From: Thermovibrio sp.
GTDB lineage: Bacteria; Aquificota; Aquificia; Desulfurobacteriales; Desulfurobacteriaceae
DNA: 64,000 nucleotides
Direction: 5' to 3'
Assembly (NCBI GenBank): GCA_015490195.1
Contig: WFYG01000008.1
Location: forward strand, 173,282 to 237,281
The notes under the pieces were generated by a model that saw only the letters and a list, made by a program, of their open reading frames with translations, was not told the origin of the DNA and searched no databases. Shown here piece after piece: positions 26,504 through 34,279 of the stretch. A program made the position numbers and the translations under genes. Position 1 is the first letter of the stretch. Each line of letters begins with the position of its first letter.

Positions 26504-28065
26504 CGCTCCTCCCAGCTCTTTATTAGGTCTTGAGCCATTTTTAAGCTGCTCTCCGTAATATCTCCAGAGAGCATAACGGCAAGTTCTCTTACAAGGTCTT
26601 TGCCTTTAAGAACTCTAATGTTTACGTTTCCTCCAGAATCCTTCTCAAGCTTAAAGACTCTATCTGCTGCAGCTACAACCTGAGGTGAGTGGCTTACAGC
26701 CAGAACTTGCTGTTTACAGGCTATTCTCTTTAACTTTTCGGCAACTCTTCTCAGTATTTTACCCGACATACCTGAGTCTATTTCGTCAAAGACCATCGTA
26801 ATTTGAGGAAATGAGGTAAAGCTGAGAACTGAGAGGAGGAAGCGGGAGAGCTCTCCACCTGAGATGGACTCTGAAAGGGGAGAGAGCGGAAGTTTAGGAT
26901 TTCCCGAGAAAAGAAAGGTTACCTTTTCAAGGCCTGAAGGCGACGGCCGGTCTAACTCCTCAAAGAGTACCTCAAAACGGGCACTCTCCAGGCCAAGTTC
27001 GGAAAAAGAGCTGGAAAGGTACTTCTTCAGCTCCTCAGCTCCCCTTTCCCGTGACAGAGAGAGCTCCCTCCCTGCCAGAAGGAGCTCCCTTTCAACCTTT
27101 TCAAGTTCACCCTTTAGCTTCTCAAACTCAAAGGAGAGGTTCTCAAGTCTCTTTACCCTCTCTTTTGCTTTTTTTAAGAAGTTTTGAATCTCCTCGTAGC
27201 TTGAACCGTACTTTCTCTTCAATCTCTCTATCTGGTAAAGCCTGTTCTCTATCTCCTCAAGGGAGAGCTCTGTTTCTGGGGGCTCAACCTCCTTTTCAAT
27301 CTCCGAAACAAGAGTCTCTACCTCAAAGTAGACAGAGTTCAGTCTTTCGGTAATTTCCGGATATAGGGAACTCCTCTCAAACTCTTTAATAACTTCAGAG
27401 AGCTTGTCAAGAACGGAGCCTTCACACTCATAGAGGAGGCAGAGGGATTTTGAACGGAGCTCCCTTATTTGGTCTGCCCTCTCAACCCTCTCTTTAAGTT
27501 CTCTGAGCTCTTCCTCTTCTCCCGGATGAAGGTTTACCCTTTCTATCTCCTCAATCTGATACTTTAAAACGTCAAGCTCCCTGTCTCTTAACCTCTCTTC
27601 CTCTTTCAGTTTCTCAATCTCCGAAATTAGTCTGGTGTACTCTAAGTAGAGCTCCCTGTACCTGAGAAAGAGCTCTTCGCAGCCAGAGAAAGCGTCAAGA
27701 AGCTGAAGCTGAACTGAAGGTTTCAGAAGGGTTACTCCCTGCCTCTGAGACTGGAAGACAACGAGGGGAGAGACAACCTCCTTAACTCTCTGCTGAGGAA
27801 CTCTCATCCCGTTGAGAAAGTAGCGGGAACGTCCTCCTGAAATTTCCCTCCTTACGCAAATCTCCTCTCCATTAATATTAAAAACAGCCTCAACAAACGT
27901 TCCGTCAGAAACGAAGGGGAAACGGTGACCTGTAAGGAAGTTAATGGAGGAGAGGAGAAGGGACTTTCCCGTCCCCGTCTCACCGACTATAACGTTTAAC
28001 CCCGGAGAAAGCAGGAGTTCCCCTGTGATGGCACCAAAGCGGTTAAGCCGGAGCTCCTCAAGCAT
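26470..28065 (-). CDS. recN: DNA repair protein RecN
   Basis: A 531-residue SMC-like ATPase. Walker A GETGTGKS is at residues 28-35, two coiled coils fill about 140-330 with long Glu/Lys/Arg runs, and the C-terminal ABC half has SISGGELSRFLLSVLS and the Walker B TMVFDEIDSGMSG followed by LAVSHSPQVVAAAD. It acts early in double-strand break repair. It sits two bases after engB and overlaps the permease start. Three GGAGCTCC octamers lie within. Confidence 0.96.
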   Translation of the reverse strand: MLEELRLNRFGAITGELLLSPGLNVIVGETGTGKSLLLSSINFLTGHRFPFVSDGTFVEAVFNINGEEICVRREISGGRSRYFLNGMRVPQQRVKEVVSPLVVFQSQRQGVTLLKPSVQLQLLDAFSGCEELFLRYRELYLEYTRLISEIEKLKEEERLRDRELDVLKYQIEEIERVNLHPGEEEELRELKERVERADQIRELRSKSLCLLYECEGSVLDKLSEVIKEFERSSLYPEITERLNSVYFEVETLVSEIEKEVEPPETELSLEEIENRLYQIERLKRKYGSSYEEIQNFLKKAKERVKRLENLSFEFEKLKGELEKVERELLLAGRELSLSRERGAEELKKYLSSSFSELGLESARFEVLFEELDRPSPSGLEKVTFLFSGNPKLPLSPLSESISGGELSRFLLSVLSFTSFPQITMVFDEIDSGMSGKILRRVAEKLKRIACKQQVLAVSHSPQVVAAADRVFKLEKDSGGNVNIRVLKGKDLVRELAVMLSGDITESSLKMAQDLIKSWEERWNTELKEQTR

Positions 28066-28066
28066 G

Positions 28067-28651
28067 TCAGGACTCTACAAGACTCCTAATCTCTCTCAGA
28101 ACAGCGTCTCTTCCCTCCCTCGTCTTTGACGAGAAGGGAATCACTCTAACAGACGGGTCGTTAAAACCTTCCCTTATCTTCTCTTCAAGCTTTGCTCTCT
28201 CTTTCTTTTTCAGCTTATCTACCTTCGTTGCAACAACAACGTAAGGAATGCCGAAGAAGTCAAGCCACTCCTTCATCTGGACATCCTTCTCGGTAGGACC
28301 AACCCTTGAGTCAACAAGGAGAAAGACCCCTTTAAGCCTGTCCCTTTCCTTCAGGTAGCCCTCTATCAGCTCTCTCCACCTCTTCTGCTCCTCAAGGGGA
28401 ACCTTTGCAAAGCCGTAGCCGGGAAGGTCAACAAGGAAGAACTTATCGTTAACGAGGTAGAAGTTAGCTGACCTGGTTTTACCCGGCTCAGAGCTCACCT
28501 TCGCCAGTTTAAAGTTGTTTGCAAGCGTGTTTAGAAGAGAAGACTTCCCCACGTTGGAACGGCCAACAAAGGCCACCTCGTTGTAGGGAGTCTGGGGGAG
28601 GTCTTCCGGCCTGTAAACTGTTTTGTAGAGCTTAACTTTCTTTATTCTCAT
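28067..28651 (-). CDS. engB: Ribosome biogenesis GTPase EngB/YsxC
   Basis: A 194-residue TrmE-Era type GTPase. G1 GRSNVGKSS lies near residues 30-38, G3 is VDLPGYGFA, G4 is TKVDKLKK and G5 is FSSKTREG. It helps large-subunit ribosome assembly. It starts at the end of the TlpA-like gene with a one-base overlap. The length is normal for the family. Confidence 0.95.
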   Translation of the reverse strand: MRIKKVKLYKTVYRPEDLPQTPYNEVAFVGRSNVGKSSLLNTLANNFKLAKVSSEPGKTRSANFYLVNDKFFLVDLPGYGFAKVPLEEQKRWRELIEGYLKERDRLKGVFLLVDSRVGPTEKDVQMKEWLDFFGIPYVVVATKVDKLKKKERAKLEEKIREGFNDPSVRVIPFSSKTREGRDAVLREIRSLVES

Positions 28652-29214
28652 TACCCCTCTTTGAGAAGCCTGTTAACAGCTTCTCTGAAGAGCTTCTCGT
28701 AAGAAGGAGCGAAACCGACCTCGTAGTACCTGATGTAACCGTTTTTGTCTATTATGTAGGTCTGGGGAATTGAGTCAAGGCCGGTTATCCTTCCAGCATA
28801 CTCGTCCCAGGCCTTCTCAGTTGCAGGACCAACCGGGTAGCTTATACCCATCTCTTCAGCGAAGGGTTTGAGCTTTTCGGGGGGAGCTCCGGTGTAGTCA
28901 ACAGAAAGACCTATAACAACCACCTTTCCTTTGTAATCTTTATATATCTGGTTTAAAACCGGAATTTCAGCCCTACAGGGAGGACAGTAAGTACCGAAGA
29001 ACTGAACAATAACAACTTTACCTCTGTAATCTGACAAGTGGTGAATTTTTCCGTTAACATCTGTAAATGTAAAGTCGTAGGCTTTTACACCCTGAGAAGG
29101 GCTATTACTCTGGGTAGAACTCTTCTCTACCGGCTTAACTCCGGTCGTCTCCTTCTGACAACCAGAGAAGGCTAAAACGGAGAAGATTAAAGTGGCGGTT
29201 AGAAGCTTCCTCAT
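28651..29214 (-). CDS. TlpA/ResA-type thioredoxin-like lipoprotein
   Basis: About 187 residues with a lipoprotein signal (MRKLLTATLIFSVLAFSGC, lipobox Cys at 19) and a TlpA/ResA domain with FFGTYCPPCRAEIPVL; the active-site Cys are near 77 and 80. I start it at 29214, two bases after the trxB stop; an upstream in-frame ATG at 29268 lies inside trxB and would bury the signal peptide. Such proteins reduce disulphides in the periplasm, often for c-type cytochromes. Cotranscription with trxA/trxB makes a shared thiol-redox role likely. GGAGCTCC at 28883. Confidence 0.88.
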   Translation of the reverse strand: MRKLLTATLIFSVLAFSGCQKETTGVKPVEKSSTQSNSPSQGVKAYDFTFTDVNGKIHHLSDYRGKVVIVQFFGTYCPPCRAEIPVLNQIYKDYKGKVVVIGLSVDYTGAPPEKLKPFAEEMGISYPVGPATEKAWDEYAGRITGLDSIPQTYIIDKNGYIRYYEVGFAPSYEKLFREAVNRLLKEG

Positions 29215-29215
29215 C

Positions 29216-30142
29216 TTACCCTTCCTTTTCTTCAAGGTATTTGGTTGCAGACATAGCAGCAACGGCACCGTCGGAGGCTGCCGTCACAACCTGCTTTAAG
29301 GGTTTATGCCTTACATCTCCTGCAGCAAAAAGCCCCGGAGTTCGGGTCTTCATCTCCTCATCTGTAATGATGAAGCCCTGCTCCGTCGTATCAACAAGGT
29401 ATGCCACGGGGGCAACGTTTGGCTCGTTACCTATGAAGATAAAAACGCCGTCTACAGGAAGGATACTCTCCTCACCAGTTACGGTATCTTTCAGAGTTAC
29501 AGACTCAACGAAGTCCCTACCATTTATAGATACAACAACCTTGTTAAGAACCGGTTTTATCTTCTCGTTCCTCTTAACCCTGTCCTGAATAATCTTTACT
29601 GCTCTGAATTTGTCCCTTCTGTGTATCAGGTAGACTTTCTTTGCAAACTTTGTAAGGTAGAGGGCTTCCTCTAAAGCCGAATCTCCACCGCCAACTACGG
29701 CAACCGTTTTGTCCTTAAAGAAGGCACCGTCACAGACGGCACAGTAAGAAACTCCCCTTCCGACAAACTCTGCCTCTCCGGGAACGTTGAGCTTTCTGGG
29801 AGTTGAACCGGCAGCCCAAATGAGGGTTTTCCCCCTAAACTCCTCACCTCCTGTTTTAACGACGAAGATGTCTCCGTCTAAATCTACCGATTCAACAGGT
29901 TTACCGTTCTCTATTTTGGCACCAAACTTCTCGGCGTGCTGACGGAACTTCTCTGAGAGCTCAAAACCGGTAATTCCCTCGTAAAAGCCCGGATAGTTCT
30001 CTATCTCTTCAGTTATCAGGAGCTGTCCTCCCGGCATCATCTGATCAAGTACGAGAGTATCCAGCTGCGAACGGCCGGCGTAAATGGCGGCAGCCAGCCC
30101 CGCAGGACCGGCGCCTACTATCAGAACGTCCCTAACCATCAA
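29216..30142 (-). CDS. trxB: Thioredoxin reductase
   Basis: A 308-residue flavoprotein: FAD-binding GAGPAG near residue 10, redox-active CAVC at 134-137 and the NAD(P)-binding GGGDSALEEAL block (about 151-160). The C-terminal LFAAGDVRHKPLKQVVTAASDG segment is the usual FAD element. The gene directly follows trxA by one base. It reduces thioredoxin with NAD(P)H. Confidence 0.96.
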   Translation of the reverse strand: MMVRDVLIVGAGPAGLAAAIYAGRSQLDTLVLDQMMPGGQLLITEEIENYPGFYEGITGFELSEKFRQHAEKFGAKIENGKPVESVDLDGDIFVVKTGGEEFRGKTLIWAAGSTPRKLNVPGEAEFVGRGVSYCAVCDGAFFKDKTVAVVGGGDSALEEALYLTKFAKKVYLIHRRDKFRAVKIIQDRVKRNEKIKPVLNKVVVSINGRDFVESVTLKDTVTGEESILPVDGVFIFIGNEPNVAPVAYLVDTTEQGFIITDEEMKTRTPGLFAAGDVRHKPLKQVVTAASDGAVAAMSATKYLEEKEG

Positions 30143-30469
30143 CTACTCCCCGAGAACACGCTGAATCATGTTCTCAAAAACTGCCTTAGGCTGAAGACCG
30201 ACTTTAACGTCTGCCACGTCACCGTTCACAAAGAGCATAACAGTAGGAATTCCCCTTATACCGTACTGCATGGCAACCATGGGAAGCTCGTCTGTGTTCA
30301 CCTTAACAACCTTAACCTTGCCTGCGTACTCTTCTGCAAGCTCGTCAATGGTTGGAGCGAGCATTCTACAGGGTCCACACCAAGGAGCCCAGAAGTCAAC
30401 GAGTACCGGAATATCAGACTGAAGGACTTCCCTTTCAAACTCCTCTACAGTTCTAATCTCTTGAGCCAT
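30143..30469 (-). CDS. trxA: Thioredoxin
   Basis: A 108-residue thioredoxin with the active site W-C-G-P-C (Cys at residues 31 and 34), D25, and the cis-Pro segment [11 protein letters not shown] near residue 71. It overlaps the upstream ArsR-type gene by 17 bases. It is the electron carrier partner of the adjacent TrxB. Confidence 0.97.
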   Translation of the reverse strand: MAQEIRTVEEFEREVLQSDIPVLVDFWAPWCGPCRMLAPTIDELAEEYAGKVKVVKVNTDELPMVAMQYGIRGIPTVMLFVNGDVADVKVGLQPKAVFENMIQRVLGE

Positions 30470-30740
30470 AATCTACCTCCTCTTTCAAAAGTTGCAGTAT
30501 TTTAACAACAACTGGCTTCTCTATTCTGTAACAGGTCTTTACTCCGTCTTTCCTGAAGGAGATAATCCCTGCCGTTTTCAGTATGTTTATGTGCTGCGAA
30601 ACTGTCGGTTGAGGAACCCCCAGTTCCTGCCAGATGTCCTTTACGCACTTCTCTCCGTCAGCCAGATACTCAACGATCTTAACCCGGGTAGGGTGCGCTA
30701 GGGCTTTAAAAAACTCCGCTAACCGCTCCTCCTTCCCCAA
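30453..30740 (-). CDS. ArsR-family winged-helix regulator of the thioredoxin operon
   Basis: About 95 residues: the N-terminal helix [20 protein letters not shown]-recognition helix [15 protein letters not shown] and a beta-wing [13 protein letters not shown] start it at the TTG at 30740 because AAGGAGG sits six bases upstream; an earlier TTG (30767) lacks that. Two cysteines, C32 (the position of the ArsR ELCV site) and C70 in the wing, could respond to metals or to thiol/persulfide state. It heads the trxA-trxB-tlpA series, so autoregulation of that operon is likely. The effector is inference. Confidence 0.85.
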   Translation of the reverse strand: MGKEERLAEFFKALAHPTRVKIVEYLADGEKCVKDIWQELGVPQPTVSQHINILKTAGIISFRKDGVKTCYRIEKPVVVKILQLLKEEVDYGSRD

Positions 30741-30767
30741 AAAAGCCTCCTTCCTAAGTTTGAACAA

Positions 30768-30776
30768 ATTCTATCA
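30768..30776 (-). promoter_or_regulatory. Extended -10 promoter candidate for the arsR-trx operon
   Basis: The minus strand reads TGATAGAAT, an extended -10 (TGN-TAGAAT), 28 bases before the chosen TTG. The same nine bases occur at two other gene starts in this window (52037-52045 and 58662-58670). No good -35 is visible, which extended -10 promoters often lack. Confidence 0.5.
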
Positions 30777-30779
30777 TAG

Positions 30780-31583
30780 TTAATATATGATTATTCCTGC
30801 ATACCCTACAACCTGACTGTAGTCTCCAGTAACGTCTCCTGAAGTCCTGTACATTACGAGTTCAGCTCCTTTAGCTCCTAAAAGTTTAGAAGCAATAATA
30901 CCAACCGTTGCAGGAATAACACCACACATAGAGATGTTGTAACTGTGAACCCTTCTGTAGAGTTCTTCAGGGGCAAGGTTGAGAATTGCGTCTATTGCCA
31001 GGGAGTCCAGCTTTTCTGCCATTTGCTGAGAAACGTAGTGGGAGAAATCGGTGCTGATAATTATAAGGGAATCTTTATTCTTCAGAACTTCTGCAAGCAC
31101 CTCACCTGCAGCTACACAGTCGGGGTAGGAAAGGTGTTGAAAGACAACGGGAACGATTGACAGGTCTTCTCTGTAACCGGAACAGTGCTGAAGGAAAGGA
31201 ACCTGAACTTCTAAGGAATGTTCGTATATGTGGGCTGTAGGATCAGGCTCATAGGGGTACCGCTGTACAAGTTCGGAAGTTATCTCTCTGTTTACAGGAA
31301 CCTCCCCAAGGGGAGTAATCCAGACACCTTCGGGGAAAACGGAGGCAGGCTTCCCAAGCCCCGTGTGGTTTGGTCCCATTACGACGCAGTCTGAGGGTAT
31401 CTCTACTCTGCTGTAGGTTTCACCTGCTACCTTGCCGGAGTAGATGTAGCCTGCGTGGGGAACTACTACGGCCTTTGCCTTTACTTTTGGGAGCTCCCTC
31501 CTACAGAACGAATCAAGGAACAGCCGGAGCTCCTCTGCCGTTCCCGGGTAGAACTGACCTGCAACTGCCGGATACCTTACCAT
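30780..31583 (-). CDS. MEMO1-family (AmmeMemoRadiSam B) protein
   Basis: A 267-residue MEMO-family protein, structurally related to extradiol dioxygenases. Conserved elements are VPHAGYIYSGKVAGETYSR near residue 42, GPNHTGLG at 73, EHSLEVQVPFLQ near 121 and STDFSHYVS near 178, which provide metal-binding His/Asp. Biochemical function in bacteria is not settled; it often sits with AMMECR1 and a radical SAM protein, neither of which is next to it here. It is the first gene of the long minus-strand run. Two GGAGCTCC octamers lie near its start. Confidence 0.88.
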   Translation of the reverse strand: MVRYPAVAGQFYPGTAEELRLFLDSFCRRELPKVKAKAVVVPHAGYIYSGKVAGETYSRVEIPSDCVVMGPNHTGLGKPASVFPEGVWITPLGEVPVNREITSELVQRYPYEPDPTAHIYEHSLEVQVPFLQHCSGYREDLSIVPVVFQHLSYPDCVAAGEVLAEVLKNKDSLIIISTDFSHYVSQQMAEKLDSLAIDAILNLAPEELYRRVHSYNISMCGVIPATVGIIASKLLGAKGAELVMYRTSGDVTGDYSQVVGYAGIIIY

Positions 31584-31616
31584 CTCTCCCTCCTTTAGTC
31601 GTTGTATTTCCGATTT

Positions 31617-31661
31617 TAAATATAGTTTATCTTCTCAACCTTAATCGCCAAACTATATTTA
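31617..31661. promoter_or_regulatory. Inverted repeat between divergent MEMO and panD genes
   Basis: TAAATATAGTTT at 31617-31628 and its exact complement AAACTATATTTA at 31650-31661, separated by 21 bases. Both arms contain -10-like TATA blocks and the 108-base gap is the only divergent promoter region here. It may be an operator, or mirrored -10 elements of two divergent promoters. On the plus strand TTCTCA is 16 bases from TATATT, a weak promoter. Confidence 0.5.
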
Positions 31662-31691
31662 GTGGTGCAAACTCCCTCTCAAGGAGTGGTT

Positions 31692-32072
31692 ATGAGAAGG
31701 ATAATGTTTAAATCCAAGATCCACAGGGCAACTGTAACCGGCGCAGACCTCAACTACGAGGGAAGCATCACCATAGACAGCGAGCTCCTTAAACTTGCGG
31801 ACATATACCCTTACGAAAAGGTTGACATCTACAATATTACAAACGGAGAGAGGTTCTCCACCTACGTAATTCCCGGAGAAGCGGGTAGCGGAGAGATCTG
31901 CCTGAACGGAGCTGCTGCCAGGAAAGTTCAGAAGGGAGATATTGTAATAATCGTCAGCTACTGTGAGCTTACAGAAGAAGAGATAAAGGAGTTCTCTCCA
32001 ACTGTTGTTCTGGTTGACGAGGAGAACAGACCTGTTAAGATAAGCAAAACTTCCGGAGGACTCTTAGTTTAG
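31692..32072 (+). CDS. panD: Aspartate 1-decarboxylase PanD
   Basis: A 126-residue proenzyme. It self-cleaves at Gly24-Ser25 in the segment NYEGSITID to create a pyruvoyl group, then makes beta-alanine for pantothenate and CoA. Other family parts are [18 protein letters not shown] and [18 protein letters not shown] start at the ATG at 31692, where GGAG lies five bases upstream; an ATG-type codon at 31662 sits in the inverted repeat. A second ATG at 31704 is possible. A GC-rich hairpin follows. Confidence 0.95.
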   Translation: MRRIMFKSKIHRATVTGADLNYEGSITIDSELLKLADIYPYEKVDIYNITNGERFSTYVIPGEAGSGEICLNGAAARKVQKGDIVIIVSYCELTEEEIKEFSPTVVLVDEENRPVKISKTSGGLLV

Positions 32073-32077
32073 GAAAG

Positions 32078-32094
32078 CGGGGCACGGAGCCCCG
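32078..32094. terminator. Hairpin between convergent panD and ino1
   Basis: CGGGGC (32078-32083) and GCCCCG (32089-32094) with loop ACGGA. It sits in the 25-base gap between two converging stops, so it may stop both transcripts. There is no long T run on either side, so efficiency is unclear. Confidence 0.6.
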
Positions 32095-32097
32095 TGA

Positions 32098-33195
32098 CTA
32101 TCTCTCAATTTCTCCTGCGATAAATTTCCCAACCAGCTCTTTGGCTTTCCAGTCTGGGTACTGAATCGGTGGGTGCTTCATAGTGTAAGAGGAAATTGAG
32201 TAGAGGGGTCCTGAAATTCCCCTGTCCATAGCAAGCTTTGCACACCTTATGGCATCTATAGCAGAACCTGCGCTGTTTGGTGAGTCTTCAACGGAGAGTT
32301 TTAGCTCTATGTACATCGGAACGTCGCCAAAGAGCCTTCCCTCAAGCCTTATGTAGGCTACTTTGTTGTCCTTAAGCCAGGGAACGTAATCGCTCGGGCC
32401 TATGTGGATGTTGTTGTCGTCAATGGGGTAGGGAATAAGTGAACGGACGGCTTCCGTCTTTGAGACTTTTTTGGTTTTTAACCTCTTCCTCTCAAGCATG
32501 TTGAGGAAGTCTGTGTTACCGCCAAAGTTGAGCTGGTATGTTCTGTCTATGGGAACTCCCCTATCGGCCATGAGGGTTGCAAGGACTCTGTGGGTTATAG
32601 TGGCTCCAACCTGAGACTTTATGTCATCTCCAACAATAGGAAGTCCCCTCTCTTTAAACTTCTGAGCCCACTCCTCATTTGAAGCGATAAAAACGGGAAT
32701 GCAGTTAACAAAGGCACACCCGGCCTCTAAAGCACACTGGGCGTAGTAGCGGGTCGCTTCCTCTGAGCCAACAGGCAGGTAGTTAACAACGACTTCCGCT
32801 CCGCTTTCCTTGAGAACTTTAACAACGTCTATAGGTTCCTTATCGGCAGGAACAAACCTCTGGTCTTCAGGGTAGTCAAGCATGTGCTCCGCAAAGCTGT
32901 CCATTATGGGACCCATCTGAACTTCAACGCCCATTTCTGGAACGCTGGAACAGAACACGGTTGTACAGTTCGGTTTCTCAAATATCGCTTTACTAACGTC
33001 CTTTCCGACCTTCCTGGCGTCTATATCAAAGGCAGCTACAACCTCTATGTCCCACGGCTTGTACCCGCCTATGTCGTAGTGCATAAGGCCGGATATCTCA
33101 TCCTCACTTTTGTTCTGGTAGTAGTAGATTCCCTGAACAAGAGAGCTTGCACAGTTTCCAACGCCAACTATCGCCAGTTTTACCTTCTTTGACAT
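32098..33195 (-). CDS. ino1: Inositol-3-phosphate synthase
   Basis: A 365-residue NAD-dependent synthase that converts glucose 6-phosphate to inositol 3-phosphate. Family features: N-terminal VGVGNCASSLVQGIYYYQ, VNYLPVGSEEATRYYAQCAL near residue 135, GDDIKSQVGATITHR near 185 and NFGGNTDFLNML near 222. It is the short archaeal/actinobacterial type. In hyperthermophiles this feeds di-myo-inositol phosphate, a heat-protective solute; that product is inferred, as no later step is in view. It follows an unknown gene without a gap. Confidence 0.95.
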   Translation of the reverse strand: MSKKVKLAIVGVGNCASSLVQGIYYYQNKSEDEISGLMHYDIGGYKPWDIEVVAAFDIDARKVGKDVSKAIFEKPNCTTVFCSSVPEMGVEVQMGPIMDSFAEHMLDYPEDQRFVPADKEPIDVVKVLKESGAEVVVNYLPVGSEEATRYYAQCALEAGCAFVNCIPVFIASNEEWAQKFKERGLPIVGDDIKSQVGATITHRVLATLMADRGVPIDRTYQLNFGGNTDFLNMLERKRLKTKKVSKTEAVRSLIPYPIDDNNIHIGPSDYVPWLKDNKVAYIRLEGRLFGDVPMYIELKLSVEDSPNSAGSAIDAIRCAKLAMDRGISGPLYSISSYTMKHPPIQYPDWKAKELVGKFIAGEIER

Positions 33196-33579
33196 CTAGT
33201 CTCCTCCCAACCGGTACTTTTTGGAGAGCTCCCTAAACTCCCTTATCCTCCTTTCAAGGAGCTCCAGAGTGGGCTCCATTTCATCAACAATTTTCGGAAA
33301 GTTTTCAGCTAAAGATTCTACTACATCATGAATAATCTTTTCCCTCTCCTCATCTGTCAGGTAGGAGCGGTTTTTAAGGGCATCCTCTATAAGCGCCATT
33401 TCAAGCAGACCGAGGGTAAGGAGGAGTGGGTTTAGTTCTTCAGTTTTGAAACGCTGTTTGAGGAGCTCCACTACCTGCTGGTAGTTACTGTCGGGCCTGC
33501 ACCTTCCCAGTTCAAGGTTCAGCCACAGGTCAAGAGCTCTACAGGCAAGTCCCTTTATACCTTTCTCATCTATCTCCAT
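33196..33579 (-). CDS. Unknown small helical protein upstream of ino1
   Basis: A 127-residue soluble, wholly helical-looking protein with charged C-terminal helices (PTLELLERRIREFRELSKK) and a central block LLLTLGLLEMALIEDALKNR. I do not recognise the family. No signal or membrane segment. It touches ino1 with no spacer and lies one base after cpoB, so it belongs to the same transcript. Two GGAGCTCC octamers lie within it. Confidence 0.7.
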   Translation of the reverse strand: MEIDEKGIKGLACRALDLWLNLELGRCRPDSNYQQVVELLKQRFKTEELNPLLLTLGLLEMALIEDALKNRSYLTDEEREKIIHDVVESLAENFPKIVDEMEPTLELLERRIREFRELSKKYRLGGD

Positions 33580-33580
33580 C

Positions 33581-34279
33581 TTACTGCTCCAGCTCCATCA
33601 ATTTTACCTTTGCTATACCCGCCTCAGGGGTTCCCGGGTACTTCTGGATGACCTCCTGAAGTATCTGTTTGGCTTTGTTTATGTCTCCCATACCCCTGTA
33701 ACAGAGGGCAAGCTTTAACATAGCAGCAGGAACTTTATTTCCGTTGGGATACTTATCTATGACCTGCTGGAAGTACTTGGCAGCGGTTTCATAGTCGTTG
33801 TGGGAGTAGTAGATTTCACCTATCCAGTAGAGAGCGTTGTCTGCAAGGTCGCTGTCCGGGTACTCCTGAACCAGCTGCTGAAAGAGCTGTTCGGCCTTAT
33901 CAAAGTCCCCGGCCTCCATAGCGTTAAAAGCCTGACGGTAGAGATCTTTAGCTCCCGTCTGGACAACAGGTTGAGCCTCTTTCTGCTCCTTCTGAGGTGC
34001 CGGGGAGCTCCCCACGGTTACCTGAGAAACAACCCCTTTAATCTGATCAACCTCTTTCTTCAGGTCGTAGATGTTCTGCTCGTTAGTTGCCACCCTGTCT
34101 TCAACCTTTGAAACCCTCTCCTCAAGGGTATTTATCCTCTTCTCGTTCTGCGAGACCCTTGCCTTTAAAGCCTCTACCTCTGCCTTCAGGGTAGAAAGCT
34201 GGCCTGTTGAACCCTGGTTTACGGTGGCACAGCCGAAAGAGAAGAGAGAAAGCAGGGCTATTCCAAGAAACTTTTTCAT
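33581..34279 (-). CDS. cpoB: CpoB/YbgF-like periplasmic coiled-coil TPR protein
   Basis: A 232-residue protein with lipoprotein-like signal (GIALLSLFSFGC, Cys at 17), a coiled coil of heptads (about 28-85), a Pro/Gln linker and a C-terminal TPR domain starting DLYRQAFNAMEAGDFDKAEQ, with DLADNALYWIGEIYYSHNDY. This is the plan of CpoB (YbgF), which couples the Tol-Pal system to wall growth. tol or pal genes are not adjacent. Lipid anchoring is atypical of E. coli CpoB. GGAGCTCC at 34004 encodes Ser-Ser. Confidence 0.88.
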   Translation of the reverse strand: MKKFLGIALLSLFSFGCATVNQGSTGQLSTLKAEVEALKARVSQNEKRINTLEERVSKVEDRVATNEQNIYDLKKEVDQIKGVVSQVTVGSSPAPQKEQKEAQPVVQTGAKDLYRQAFNAMEAGDFDKAEQLFQQLVQEYPDSDLADNALYWIGEIYYSHNDYETAAKYFQQVIDKYPNGNKVPAAMLKLALCYRGMGDINKAKQILQEVIQKYPGTPEAGIAKVKLMELEQ

